Source: Closterium sp. Naga37s-1
Taxonomy: Eukaryota > Streptophyta > Zygnematophyceae > Desmidiales > Closteriaceae
Assembly (NCBI GenBank): GCA_947471745.1
Contig: CANJKZ010000783.1
Location: 632,501 to 696,500 of the forward strand
DNA: 64,000 nucleotides
Direction of reading: 5' to 3'
Both the position numbers and the translations under genes were made by a program. The notes under the pieces are model-generated. The model ran no database searches. It had not been told where the DNA came from and saw only the letters and a list, made by a program, of their open reading frames with translations. Positions 50,031-59,619 of the stretch are shown here, one piece after another; within the stretch, counting starts at the first letter, position 1; each line of letters opens with the position of its first letter.

Positions 50031-53000
50031 ATGGCCAGTCCCACTGTTCTCACCTTTGACGCCGAGGGCCGCCCGATTAAGTTCGATGTCTGGCTTGATG
50101 ACCTTCACCTGTACCTCCAGATCACTGCCAAGGACGATGATTCCATCTATGACCACACGCCCGGCGCTGCTCCCGCACCTGCTGCTACTGCTGACAGTAC
50201 TGCTCGCTCACAGTGGCAGACTCGTGACGCCCATGCTCGCCTAGCAGTTCGCAGCCACCTGCCGTTAGATGAGCGCGAGCACTTCGGCCAGCATAAGACC
50301 GCTAAGGAGCTGTATGACGCTGTAGTTGCCCGCTACTCCTCCCCTGCCACTGCTGCGATAGGCCGTCTCTCACTGCCCTACCTCTTCCCCGATCTGTCTG
50401 CCTTTGCCACTGTAGCTGACCTCATCACTCACCTCCGTACTAGTGATCTCCGCTACTGTGCCGCACTCCCCCCCGATTTCCTAGCCAAGAACCCCCCCCC
50501 CGATGTACCTCACCCTCTACCACCTGGTCACTCGCCTCCCTGACTCTCTTCGCGCTGTCAGGGACCACTTTCTCGCTCTCTCCCCCACAGACCTCACTGT
50601 CGATCTGCTCGAGAAGGAACTCCTAGCAGCTGAGAAGAGCATTGTAGCTGTAGATGCCTCTCCCCCCTTCTTCTCTCCATTGCATCTGCTGCTGCTGTCG
50701 ACTACCTCGGTGCTGAGGGGGTCGGAGCTGCGCTCGCTCCCAGTGGGAGGCGCAGGGGCGGCAGGGGCAAGGGGGGCCGGGGTGGAGGAGGCGGCGGCGG
50801 GGGAGGTGGTGGTGGAGGGGGTGGAGGGGGCGACGGCGGTGGCGGCAGTGGTGGGAGTGGTGCTGGTGGTGGGGGGGGCAGTGGCGGAGCCGGGGTGCTG
50901 GAGGCGGCGGTGGTGGAGGTGGAGGTGGTGGTGGTGGCAATGGTGGCGGCGGTGGAGCTGGTGGAGGGCGCGGTGGAGCGGTGCAGCGTGGCGGGTTCGG
51001 CGGCGGCCAGAGGCAGCAGCAGCAGCGCCCCAGCGAGCCCCCGTCGCCCCAGCAGCTCCGTGAGTGGTACTCTCAGCGTGGGGGGTCTGGGGGTGGAGGT
51101 ACCTGCCCGTACGTCATCCGCACAGGTGACCGTACTGGCCAGACTTGTGGGAAGTTTCACACGGCGCAGCGCTGTTTCTTTCGCCTCGACGACGCCTGGC
51201 GCGAGCAGTTCCCTGACGCCTCTGAGCTGCCCCGCTGGGCTGATCTGCTTAGGAAGGGGATTGATATCTTTGCTCTTGATTATGATGCTATCCTTGCTGC
51301 TATGTATGTATTGACTATTAGTGTTGAGGGTGACTGTTACCTGAGTGTACCGCCCGACCCGGGTATTGGGACCAGAAAGGCTGCAGCTCTAGGTGCTAGT
51401 GCGTCTGCTGCTCTAGGTCCTGGTGAGGCTGCTACCCTAGGTGCTAGTGAGTCTACGTCTGCTGGTTCGGCTGGAGGTTCTGGAGCTGCTGGAGGTGCTG
51501 CTAGTGCTGGAGCTACTGGAGGTGCTGCTGATGCTGGTTCGGCTGGTGGTTCTGGAGCTGCTAGAGGTGCTGCTGGTGCTGGAGCTGCTGGAGGTGCTGC
51601 TGGTGCTGGTTCGGCTGGAGGTTCTGGAGCTGCTGGAGGTGCTGCTGGTGCTGGAGCTGCTGGAGGTGCTACTGGTGCTGCTGGAGGTTCTGGAGCTGCT
51701 GGAGGTGCTGCTGGTGCTGCTGGAGGTTCTGGTGCTGTCTCTGCTGCCTCTGGGGGCACTTCACGGCCGCGGCCGTACTTCGTTCCGCTCCTTCAGCAGG
51801 TTCTTGGTCAGCCGCCTCCTCCTAGTTCTCCTCCCTCCTTAGAGTGTCCTCCGCCTGTCCGGTCGCAGTCACAGCTACCGCCTGCCTCGCCACTTCCTGG
51901 TCCTTCTCCCTACACTGGTCCGACAGGCGGTCTTACAGAGCGTCGTGAGCCTGAGTCTCGTCCTGTGTCGCCTGTGTCTCGTCCTGTGTCACCTGTTTGT
52001 GCTGCTCGCACTGGTCGTCGTGGTCCGCGTGAGCGTCCTCCACCTGTCCCTGGCACACACTATATGACTCTGCGTCCTTCCACTGCTCCACAGCGTGTCC
52101 CTCTGCCGTCTCCTTCTGCGTCCTCTCTTCCTGTTCTCGCTGACCCGGAGTCTGACTCTCTTCGTGCTGCCACTCCTTCTGTCACGCGTCTCCTGGCCAC
52201 TGCTGTCACTGACCCTTTCTTTGAGTCTGCTGCTGCGTCTGCCCCAGTTGCTGAGCTTGTCAACTTTGCTGCTCACTGTCGTCTAGACTACGCTGCCAGT
52301 CTTGTTGCTGAGTCTGAGTCTGTCTGTCCTCCGTCCGTCGGGGGTGAGTGTGCTCTAGGCACGGACGTCCTTGAGGACAGACAGGAGGACCTTGAGTGTC
52401 TTGCAGCCGCTGCGCCTCATCTCGTGTCCATGCTGATTGCCCCTAAGGGAGACCCAGATGCTCCAGACATCCCGACCCCGCGCTCTTACGCTGAGGCGAT
52501 CGCGGGTGAGTACTCCTCTCAGTGGCAGTCAGCCATGGACGTAGAGATGGCATCCTGGAAGTCCACTGGCACTTACGTCGACGAGGTTCCCCCTCCTGGG
52601 GTGAACATCGTCAGTGGCATGTGGATTTTCAGGGTGAAGCGGCCGCCGGGTTCTCCGCCTGTCTTCGAGGCTCGTTACGTTGCTCGAGGCTTCAGTCAGC
52701 GAGAGGGAGTTGACTTCTTTCAGACCTTCTCCCCCACCCCGAAGATGACCACTCTTCGGGTGCTACTGCACGTTGCTGCTCAGCGTGACTACGAGCTTCA
52801 CTCTCTTGACTTCAGAACAGCTTTCTTGCAGGGCAGCCTGCACGAGGAGATCTGGCTGCGCCGCCCTCCTGGCTTCACTGGGTCGTTTCCTCCTGGTACC
52901 CAGTGGAGCCTCTGGCGGCCAGTCTACGGTCTCCGCCAGGCGCCACGTGAGTGGCACGACACACTGAGGACTACTCTTGCGGCACTTGGGTTCGCGCCTT

Positions 53001-54043
53001 CTACTGCTGACCCGTCGCTGTTTCTGCGCACCGACACTTTGCTGCCGCCGTTCTACATCCTCGTGTACATCGACGACTTGGTCTTTGCCACTGCTGACAC
53101 TGAGGCTCTCGCCCACGTGAAGTCAGAGCTGCAGAAGAGACACACGTGCACAGACCTGGGTGAACTTCGCAGCTACCTTGGCTTGCAGATCACCCGGGAC
53201 TGAGCACGCCGCACCATCACACTGACTCAGTCACACATGGTGCAGCAGGTCCTTCAGCGCTTCGGCTTCACCTGGTCCTCAGCACAAGCCACTCCTCTGG
53301 CTATAGGTCACTCGCTCTCAGCTCTGCCTTCGGATGAGTCCGTAGAGCCGAGTGGTCCTTACCCATAGCTAGTTGGTTGCCTCATGTACTTGATGACTTG
53401 CACTCGTCCTGACCTAGCATACCCTCTTGGCCTTCTGGCCCGCTATGTGGCTCCTGGCAGGCACCGAAAGGTGCACTGGGATGCTGCAAAGAGGGTATTG
53501 CGCTACTTGTGCAGTACATCGGGCATGGGGCTCGTGCTTGGAGGAGGGAGCCCAGTTGTTCTCACTGGGCACTCAGACGCTTCTTGGGTTGACGACCAGG
53601 CTACTCAGCGGTCGTCACACGGTAACACCTTCAGCCTTGGCTCTGGCTCAGTTTCCTGGCGTTCTACACGTTCGTCTTCAGTTCTCAGCTCTAGTTGTGA
53701 GGCTGAGATCTACGCCACAGCCATGGCTGCACAGGAGTTACGCTGGCTCACCTACTTGCTGACCGACCTGGGAGAGCGGCCTCGTTCTCCTCCAGTGCTG
53801 TACGTCGACAACAAGGCTGCCATTGCCTTGTGTGAGGAGCACAGACTGGAGCACAGGACGAAGCACATCGCTCTACGTTACTTTCTGGCTCGAGAGTTGC
53901 AGCAGCGTGGTCAGCTTCGTCTGCGTTACGTGGCCTCTCAGGCCAACACTGTTGATATATTCACCAAGGCACTTCAGTCTGGTGATCATCAGCGTTTCTG
54001 CACTTTACTAGGGCTTGTGCCCACTTTTCCTCACTTGTTGTAG
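50031..54043 (+). pseudogene. E7 gag-reverse transcriptase-RNase H, lacking protease and integrase
   Basis: Gag starts at 50031 (MASPTVLTFDAEGRP). The frame is shifted at a C-run near 50492-50501 (ten C then G) and again in the Gly-rich tail. From 50981 an open frame covers the gag Cys/His cluster (CGKFHTAQRC) and the ILAAMYVLTI block. It then passes straight into an Ala/Gly/Ser repeat and the linker (RPRPYFVPLLQQVLG). The roughly 500 residues holding protease and integrase in E4 are missing. Reverse transcriptase (ARYVARGF, LVYIDDLVFA) ends at a TGA at 53201-53203, and a TAG lies near 53367. RNase H follows to 54043. YIDD replaces YVDD. Confidence 0.9.
51470..51760 (+). repeat. GGTGCTGCTGGTGCTGGAGC-type repeat in E7
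   Basis: A degenerate array encodes Gly-Ala-Ala-Gly runs between the gag remnant and the reverse transcriptase linker, at the position where protease and integrase are missing. Confidence 0.75.
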
Positions 54044-54266
54044 ACTTTGCCTGTACTGTGATCTATATATCTATACCTGCATGCTTGCTAGACATAGATC
54101 ACTGTGATGTTTGTGCTACATATATGCCTCTGCATGTGAACTGGCCTTGTGGTCCTTTGCTTGTGCTCAGAGTGTGTGGTGACGTTGTGATCCACCCTGA
54201 GCTTGCTTTGCTTCGCTTGACTGGTCCTGTGACCCCTTGTTCCTCCCCACTTAGCCTATGGGGGTG

Positions 54267-54392
54267 TGTCAAACATTATATATGTTTCTGTTGTGTAGGC
54301 TACAGTAGGTTAGCCTTTAGGGGGTACATTTCACTAGGGTTTCCTACTTGTACTCCAACAACTTTCTAGTTCACCACTTCTTGTTTCTGACA
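54267..54392 (+). repeat. 3' LTR of E7
   Basis: This 126-bp repeat is followed by the ATGCA duplication. Confidence 0.94.
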
Positions 54393-54397
54393 ATGCA

Positions 54398-54700
54398 TTA
54401 TAATCATGCATTAATTCATCTACGCATACCGTAACATCATTCAGCATATGCATCACGGAAAAAACAGTTACGCGTTCACAGTACCTCATTTTGGCAACTC
54501 ATGAAATATAGGTTCAGCCAAAGCTAAGTAGGAAATGAGAAGTAATGTGGTGCGGCACGTGGTAAATTGAAGTGGTAAATACATAGCAGTCTGTCACTTA
54601 GCTACCGTTCACTAGATTTTTTCCATTCTTTATTTTTTTTAAGTATAGAGGATGAAAAACAAATTGTACATAACGATTGTAATAGGTTGCTTCGCAACCC
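54398..54700 (+). repeat. Helentron 3' terminal segment
   Basis: This resumes after E7 and matches 58360-58645 (for example TTTTGGCAACTCATGAAATA, and TACATAACGATTGTAATAGG just before the hairpin). Similarity stops just after the hairpin, which fixes the 3' end of the element. Confidence 0.85.
54685..54699 (+). terminator. terminal hairpin of the Helentron
   Basis: GGTTGC-TTC-GCAACC is a perfect 6-bp stem with a three-base loop. Helitron-type elements have a short hairpin near the 3' end that stops rolling-circle replication. The same hairpin occurs at 58630-58644. Confidence 0.75.
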
Positions 54701-55094
54701 AAACAAGAGGCGACGAAATCGTCTTAGGGTTGCGAAGCGCTTTGCGTTTTCCAAAATTACAGTCATCAATGAACATTTTCAAATTGTATGAAATGCACGA
54801 GGCAACAATATTGATGAGTATTACTGAAGCCTTTTTAGTTGAATTCTCCACATTCAATCAATTTCATGCTAGATACCGTACTTCTATGCTTTGTGTTGTG
54901 GTAAAAGAGGAAATCAAACTAAATGTTGATAGTCTTACAATAAGAATTTGGTGTTACAGATCTAAAAGAAACTGCAAAATAGACGCGGCTCCACGATTAC
55001 TCATGGTGAGATTCGATCTGGCAACCTAAAGCTTACATCGGAAGTCGAAACCACTGCACCAAATCATCTGTTCTAGATTTGTATCGTTATATAG
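54701..55094. other. AT-rich flank with a weak tRNA-like stretch
   Basis: No gene is supported. A GGGTTGCGAAGC word at 54727-54738 is the inverse of the hairpin arm at 54689-54700. Minus-strand sequence around 55065-55006 has RNA polymerase III box-like words, discussed under findings. Confidence 0.4.
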
Positions 55095-55100
55095 AAATCG

Positions 55101-55262
55101 ATGTTTTGTTTCAAAAACAACTCCCTACCTAGGGTTTCGAGAAACTTCTTTTCCCTGGCTCTTCCAACTTATGGTTCTAGATGTAGTCCCGCTGCTCACG
55201 CCAGTCGGGCCAGTCACGCCACCTACAGGTCCTCACGCCACTCACGCCACTCTAGATCTAGA
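55101..55262 (+). other. possible exon of an unknown gene
   Basis: An open frame from ATG at 55101 (MFCFKNNSLPRVSRNF, then a Ser/Arg/His-rich stretch) ends at a good donor AGAG/GTAAGC at about 55262. The following T-rich sequence to 55511 looks like an intron that was hit by E8. No homology is recognised. It could equally be untranslated sequence. Confidence 0.3.
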
Positions 55263-55511
55263 GGTAAGCTTTGCTACCTCTTATTCTTAAGCTCACTAGA
55301 CATTGTAGAATATATTTGTATAGTTTCAGACGCCGTTTTTTACCAGATTTAGGTGTAACGACCTTCTTCTATTATCATCCTCTCTGTTCACGTTTTGTCT
55401 ACCTCGATTTTGTTGCTTATTCTAGTTTCCTTTGCTTCTATCTCTCGCTCAGTCCGGCGTCCGTCTCTCTCCTTCATTCTTCCTTCTTTATCTTCTTCCT
55501 AACGTCGTTCT

Positions 55512-55643
55512 TAGGCAGTACAAAAGAAGAATGACGAAAGAGGAGGTTTCACTAGCAGCAGTTGGGATACATATAGCAAACCCTAACTGGGTTGTACCCG
55601 CTATAGAGCACCCCACTACAGGCTAGATAATAACATTCTGACA
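55512..55643 (-). repeat. 3' LTR of E8
   Basis: This 132-bp repeat is nearly identical to 56718-56849. Confidence 0.93.
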
Positions 55644-56219
55644 CACCCCCATAGCCAAAGTGGGGTGTAATCAGCACAATGAGCAGGCATAGTAATAGCT
55701 AGAGGCGATCACAGAGTGCAAGTGAGGAGGAGGAGGAATTGTGAAGGGAGAGAAGATGGGAGACGACGGCTGAAGCTGCAGACACACGGGCACCAGGAGG
55801 ACTGGCACAGTGGCTACCGGCGGCAAGTGCCCCGGACTATAGGGAGTAACAGGACCCGCGGCTACGACGAGCGGCAGGAGCAACGGACCCACGGGCGACC
55901 GGCACAGCAAGGCTCTCTGGGCTACCGAGAGCACGACGGCTCCGGACTACAGGCGCTGCGAACGACACGACGGCGGCCTCCTCTAAGCCTCCCCAAACAG
56001 TCCCACCTCCTTTCCACACACCCCCTGCTGCACCCCTAGCTCCACTCCCACGTCACCCCCCCAACTCCACTCCCCGCGGCTCCCACACCTCCACCCCCCT
56101 CAGCAGCAGCTGCAGCAGTGGGAGACAAACAAGGTGGAGGGGAACACCCACACCGCGCAACCCCCATGCTTGCCACCCCACACCCCCCACCACCGCGGAA
56201 CGCACGGCGGCACGGGAGG

Positions 56220-56540
56220 AATGGGCAGCACGGGGGGGGAGAGGGGGGGGGGGGACGGGACAGAAGGGGGGGGGGGGGGGGGGGGGCGCGCGCTCCTCCT
56301 CAGGGTGCCGAAACGGACGGGCGGGGGGGCGCGCGCGGTTCCCCAGGGCGCCGCGACAGACGGGCGGGAGGCGCGCGCGGCTCCCCAGGGCGCCGCGACG
56401 GACGGGCGGGGGCCGCGCGCGACTCCCCAGAGCGCCGCGACGGACGGGCGGGGGGCGCACGCAGCTCCCCAGGGCGCCGCGACGGACGGGAGGGGGGGCG
56501 CGCGCGGCCTGCAGGGCGACGCGACGAGACGGGCGGGGGC
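56220..56540. repeat. G-run-rich leader repeat of E8
   Basis: Poly-G runs are followed by units like CGCCGCGACGGACGGGCGGG of roughly 55 bp. Reading frames in it are low-complexity. Confidence 0.75.
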
Positions 56541-56691
56541 TGTGCGCGGGTCCCCACAGCAGAAAACCACCGCGCGCCCCGAGCGCACGGCAGGAAGAAG
56601 ATGTCGCGCGCCCGAGGCGCGCAAGAAGTAGAACAGCAGCGGAAGCAGTTAGGTGGCGGGCCCACCCACAGGATCGACCCAAGGGTGTCGA

Positions 56692-56706
56692 CCTGCTCTG
56701 ATACCA
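56692..56706 (-). other. primer-binding site of E8
   Basis: On the minus strand TGGTATCAGAGCAGG matches the initiator tRNA-Met type. Eleven bases separate it from the LTR end. Confidence 0.75.
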
Positions 56707-56717
56707 TGTCAGAAGAC

Positions 56718-56849
56718 TAGGTGGTACAAAAGAAGAATGACGAAAGAGGAGGTTTCACTAGCAGCAGTTGGGATACATATAGCAAACCCTAACTGGGTTG
56801 TACCCGCTATAGAGCACCCCACTACAGGCTAGATAATAACATTCTGACA
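56718..56849 (-). repeat. 5' LTR of E8
   Basis: This 132-bp repeat is followed by GTTCT. Confidence 0.93.
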
Positions 56850-56986
56850 GTTCTGCTGATGCAAGTCGCGCTGGCTTCGTTTTGCTGGTGCCGGGCGCGC
56901 TAGAGGTGATTGCGCCACCCTCAGCGTCATGCGCTTTATACGCGGAGGCAGCAGCAACGAAGGGCACGAGCATGTCGTCAGAACTT
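56850..56986 (+). other. possible exon of an unknown gene split by E8
   Basis: The segment has codon-like composition unlike the AT-rich flanks. It reads SADASRAGFVLLVPGALEV and on to GTSMSSEL, ending at a strong donor CTTG/GTGAGTT. A T-rich tract and CTAAC branch-like word lie just left of E8. So E8 may have hit the 3' end of an intron. The frame and function are not established. Confidence 0.3.
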
Positions 56987-57994
56987 GGTGAGTTCAGATT
57001 GTGAAAGTGAGTGAGAGAGTAGTTAATAGTTCATAAGCGAAAATACTACGGGATAAAGAATGCGGGAGAGTGACAGAGTATGAGAGCTTACTCCTTGAGT
57101 TAGCTGCTTCCGTTTTCTTCTTCCGCTTTCTGCTTCCGCTTTCGATTCCTACATTCGTTTCCTACCGTCATCTGTTCTCTACTACGGCGTTTTTTCTGTT
57201 ATCTGATTTAGTATCACTTTTAGTTCTTCCTTTGGTTATCTGTGCTTCCTCTTTACTTTATGCGTTGCGTATATTTAGTACCTGCGTACCTGCTTATATT
57301 TCCTCTTCCTCTTTACCTCCTATTCGAAATATACGCGACTTTCAAGTTGCATATATTTAGTACCTGCGTTTCCTTCATTCGTTTTTTCAAAGGTTGTTGC
57401 TTCATTGTCTCGTGAAAGCCTCTTCTTTAAGTTTTCCTTTCGCTTTCTGTACTTTTCGTTTCCATTTCTTTCTCAGTTCGTTCTTTCATAGTCTTAGTTT
57501 CTTCAACATTTTATTCCCTGGTTAAAATATCATTCATTCTCTCTTCTCGTTTGTTCGTCCTTGATGAGAGTTTTACATTGGTATTTCTTGTTGTAATCTG
57601 TCTACTCGTAGTTGTGGTATTTGATGGTTCGTTGGGGCTACTTAACTGTTGTTTCCACTTCTATTCGAATGATGTCAGAAATTCTTGCTTTCAAATTGTC
57701 ATGTATTTCTGTTTTTTATTGGTGTTGTATCAGTTGTAAGACAATAATTAAATAATGCACGTGTGCCCCCTTTTCTCCCATTATGCCTTGTTATTTCCCA
57801 TTTGCCTTCCCTTCCTCAACCCAGCTTTGTCTTACCCTCCAGGCAGTCGAGCTCAATATGAGAAATAGACTGATAATGTTTGTGATTTACGGTATAGGAT
57901 ACATGTTGTCTTTGTGATTTAGGTTTTTATTTCATCTGCGGTTAATATGCTTTGTCAGTTGGCTTCGTGCGTGCGCGTATGTGTGAATGTGTAT
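56987..57994. other. pyrimidine-rich and AT-rich noncoding stretch
   Basis: Long C/T-rich runs are present, and a word around ATATTTAGTACCTGCGT occurs twice (near 57270 and 57350). No gene, RNA or element boundary can be supported. Confidence 0.5.
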
Positions 57995-57997
57995 GAT

Positions 57998-58650
57998 CAT
58001 GTGTATGCGTTGTGTTGTGTGCGTTTGTGCTTTTATTCATGTTTCCATTGCATCAATAACGCATGTCTGTGGGTTTTAAAAATTGGGATCAAACTATCAT
58101 TTCCGAGAAGGTTCTTTGCGCACTCAGTGAGTGTGTCCATTCGAACTGGATTTGATAGAATTGACCTTTTTTTTAGATCACACAGATTGTGTTGTTTCAT
58201 GTGACAGTTGGATGATTCAGGAACTATGCTATTGAGCTCCCCCCCATGCTAGGCAAAGGATGCGGTAGCATAGGGTCTGGGTCAATTAACTGTTACGCAT
58301 TTCCATCATGCTATGCATTCATTTCACTACCACAGTAGCATATGCATTATATTTATGCATTTTGCATTTACTTCATCTACGCATAACACCATCGGGCATA
58401 TACATCACGGAATAAACACTTACGCGTTCACAGTACATCATTTTGGCAACTCATGAAATATAGGTTCTGGCAAACTAGGAAATGAGAAGAAATGTGGTTC
58501 GGCGCGTGGTAAATTGACGTGGCAAATACATAGCAGTCAGTCACTTAGTTACCGACACTAGATTTTTTTCATCCTTTGTTTTTTTATGTATAGAGGATGA
58601 AAAAAAAATTGTACATAACGATTGTAATAGGTTGCTTCGCAACCCAAAAA
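57998..58650 (+). repeat. second copy of the Helentron 3' end
   Basis: This is similar to 48937-49284 joined to 54398-54700 and ends in the same hairpin (58630-58644). It has no E7 insertion, which independently shows the E7 target site. It is either the tail of a truncated Helentron or of a short non-autonomous derivative. The 5' limit of that copy is not visible. Confidence 0.85.
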
Positions 58651-58780
58651 AAAACGTGACCACCCCTAAGGATGTGAACATGAAAGAAATTGCTAACTAT
58701 CAGGCCTACAATGGTCTAAAGCATATCTATGCCTAGAAAAACGCTCCCCCACGGAAACTCAGACTATTATAGGCGGCCCC
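58651..58780. other. spacer after the second Helentron end
   Basis: This is an A-run then unremarkable sequence. No gene is seen. Confidence 0.4.
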
Positions 58781-58784
58781 GCTT

Positions 58785-58920
58785 GTGCGGCAATTTCGCC
58801 CGCCGATCTGCACAGGTCGGCGATTTCGCCCGCCGACCTGCACAGATCGGTGATTTCGCCCATAGCTCTGCACAGATCGGCAATTTTGCCCATAGCTCTG
58901 CATAGATTGGCGATTTGATT
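58785..58920. repeat. 30-bp minisatellite, about 4.5 units
   Basis: Units like GCCGATCTGCACAGGTCGGC followed by GATTTCGCCC repeat in tandem with substitutions. A minus-strand frame through it gives a ten-residue repeat (RNRRPVQIGG). Parts of each unit can pair with themselves (GCCGA...TCGGC). Confidence 0.8.
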
Positions 58921-59249
58921 TCACCACGAACGGAGTGAAGAAAGCTGTCAAAGTGTTGGAACTAAATGTTCCAACCAATTTGTCGCCACTTACCACTTGT
59001 CACCGCACTGGATCTACAAGACCCAACCCCCCATACACTTTCACGGATCTCGACATTTACCTCACCCCAACCCTAGCGCAATCCTCAGCCCATAACTCAA
59101 GACTATTACTGACGGCCATGGAATCCGTCTGAGCTTCCGTGGAAATGTTCCTGGGCCCAACGGAAACTCAAAATCGAAATGCTTTCATGAATCTCGGTTT
59201 CAAAAATTCGGCTGTAAAAAGCGACCGTATTTTTGAACCAACCTAAAAA
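58921..59249. other. noncoding spacer
   Basis: No supported gene. The left part of an inverted-repeat element begins at about 59250. Confidence 0.4.
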
Positions 59250-59271
59250 TGCAAGGTCTGACCGTATTTTA

Positions 59272-59448
59272 TGTCAGAATGTTATTATCTAGCCTGTAGT
59301 GGGGTGCTCTATAGCGGGTACAACCCAGTTAGGGTTTGCTATATGTATCCCAACTGCTGCTAGTGAAACCCCTCCTTTGTTCATTTCTCTCTTGCCTAGC
59401 TAGCTAAACCCTAGCTATGGCTCCTTGTTCTAGCTACTAACTTTCACA
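59272..59448 (+). repeat. 5' LTR of E9
   Basis: This 177-bp repeat is nearly identical to 60582-60758. It is longer than the E6 and E8 LTRs because of extra sequence around GCTAGCTAAACCCTA. Confidence 0.94.
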
Positions 59449-59462
59449 TGGAATCAGAGCTG
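59449..59462 (+). other. primer-binding site of E9
   Basis: TGGAATCAGAGCTG directly follows the 5' LTR, a one-base variant of the TGGTATCAGAGC form. Confidence 0.7.
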
Positions 59463-59619
59463 TTACGCTCTTGGCCTGTGGGCCCGCCTACTGCTTCCGC
59501 TGCTACTGTTCTGCTGGTTGCGCGCCCCGGGCGGGCGACACTTTTTTCATCCCGCCGCGCGCTCATGGCGCGTGGCGGTTTTCTGCCCGCCATGCGCTCG
59601 GGACGCGTGGCGGTTTCCT

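Larger units (their letters stand above)
49285..54392 (+). mobile_element. E7: internally deleted copia element in the Helentron 3' end
   Basis: The 126-bp LTRs at 49285-49410 and 54267-54392 run TGTCAAAC...TTCTGACA. The ATGCA duplication is exact (49280-49284 and 54393-54397). The primer-like site TGGTATTAAGAGCTTAGG is at 49411-49428, GGGCCC at 49441-49446 and CTATGGGGGTG at 54256-54266. Gag and reverse transcriptase are related to E1, E2 and E4, but protease and integrase are absent. It could not transpose by itself. Confidence 0.95.
22699..54700 (+). mobile_element. Helentron (Helitron2-type) rolling-circle transposon, fragmented by nested LTR elements
   Basis: The native segments are 22699-25561, 34135-34574, 36369-38637, 38784-38969, 45455-49284 and 54398-54700. 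The rest is E4, E6, a solo LTR, E5 and E7. Read together, the segments give an OTU-like domain, DUF6570-like region, Rep, PIF1-type helicase and EEP endonuclease in one direction, followed by an RPA-like gene. That domain set is known from Helentrons. The 3' end is defined by a terminal hairpin at 54685-54699 and by a second copy of the same terminus at 58630-58644. The 5' end is not resolved and may lie in 1-939 or 8043-8926. The Rep-helicase frame carries several frameshifts, so this copy is dead. Confidence 0.88.
55512..56849 (-). mobile_element. E8: non-autonomous LTR element
   Basis: Two 132-bp LTRs (55512-55643 and 56718-56849) are flanked by exact GTTCT (55507-55511 and 56850-56854). 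The minus-strand LTR starts TGTCAGAATG and ends CCTA. The primer site is at 56692-56706, 11 bases inside the LTR. GGGCCC is at 56658-56663 and CTATGGGGGTG at 55644-55654. The interior is a G-run-rich repeat block plus the 3' block shared with E6 and E9. No gag or pol is present. Confidence 0.92.
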
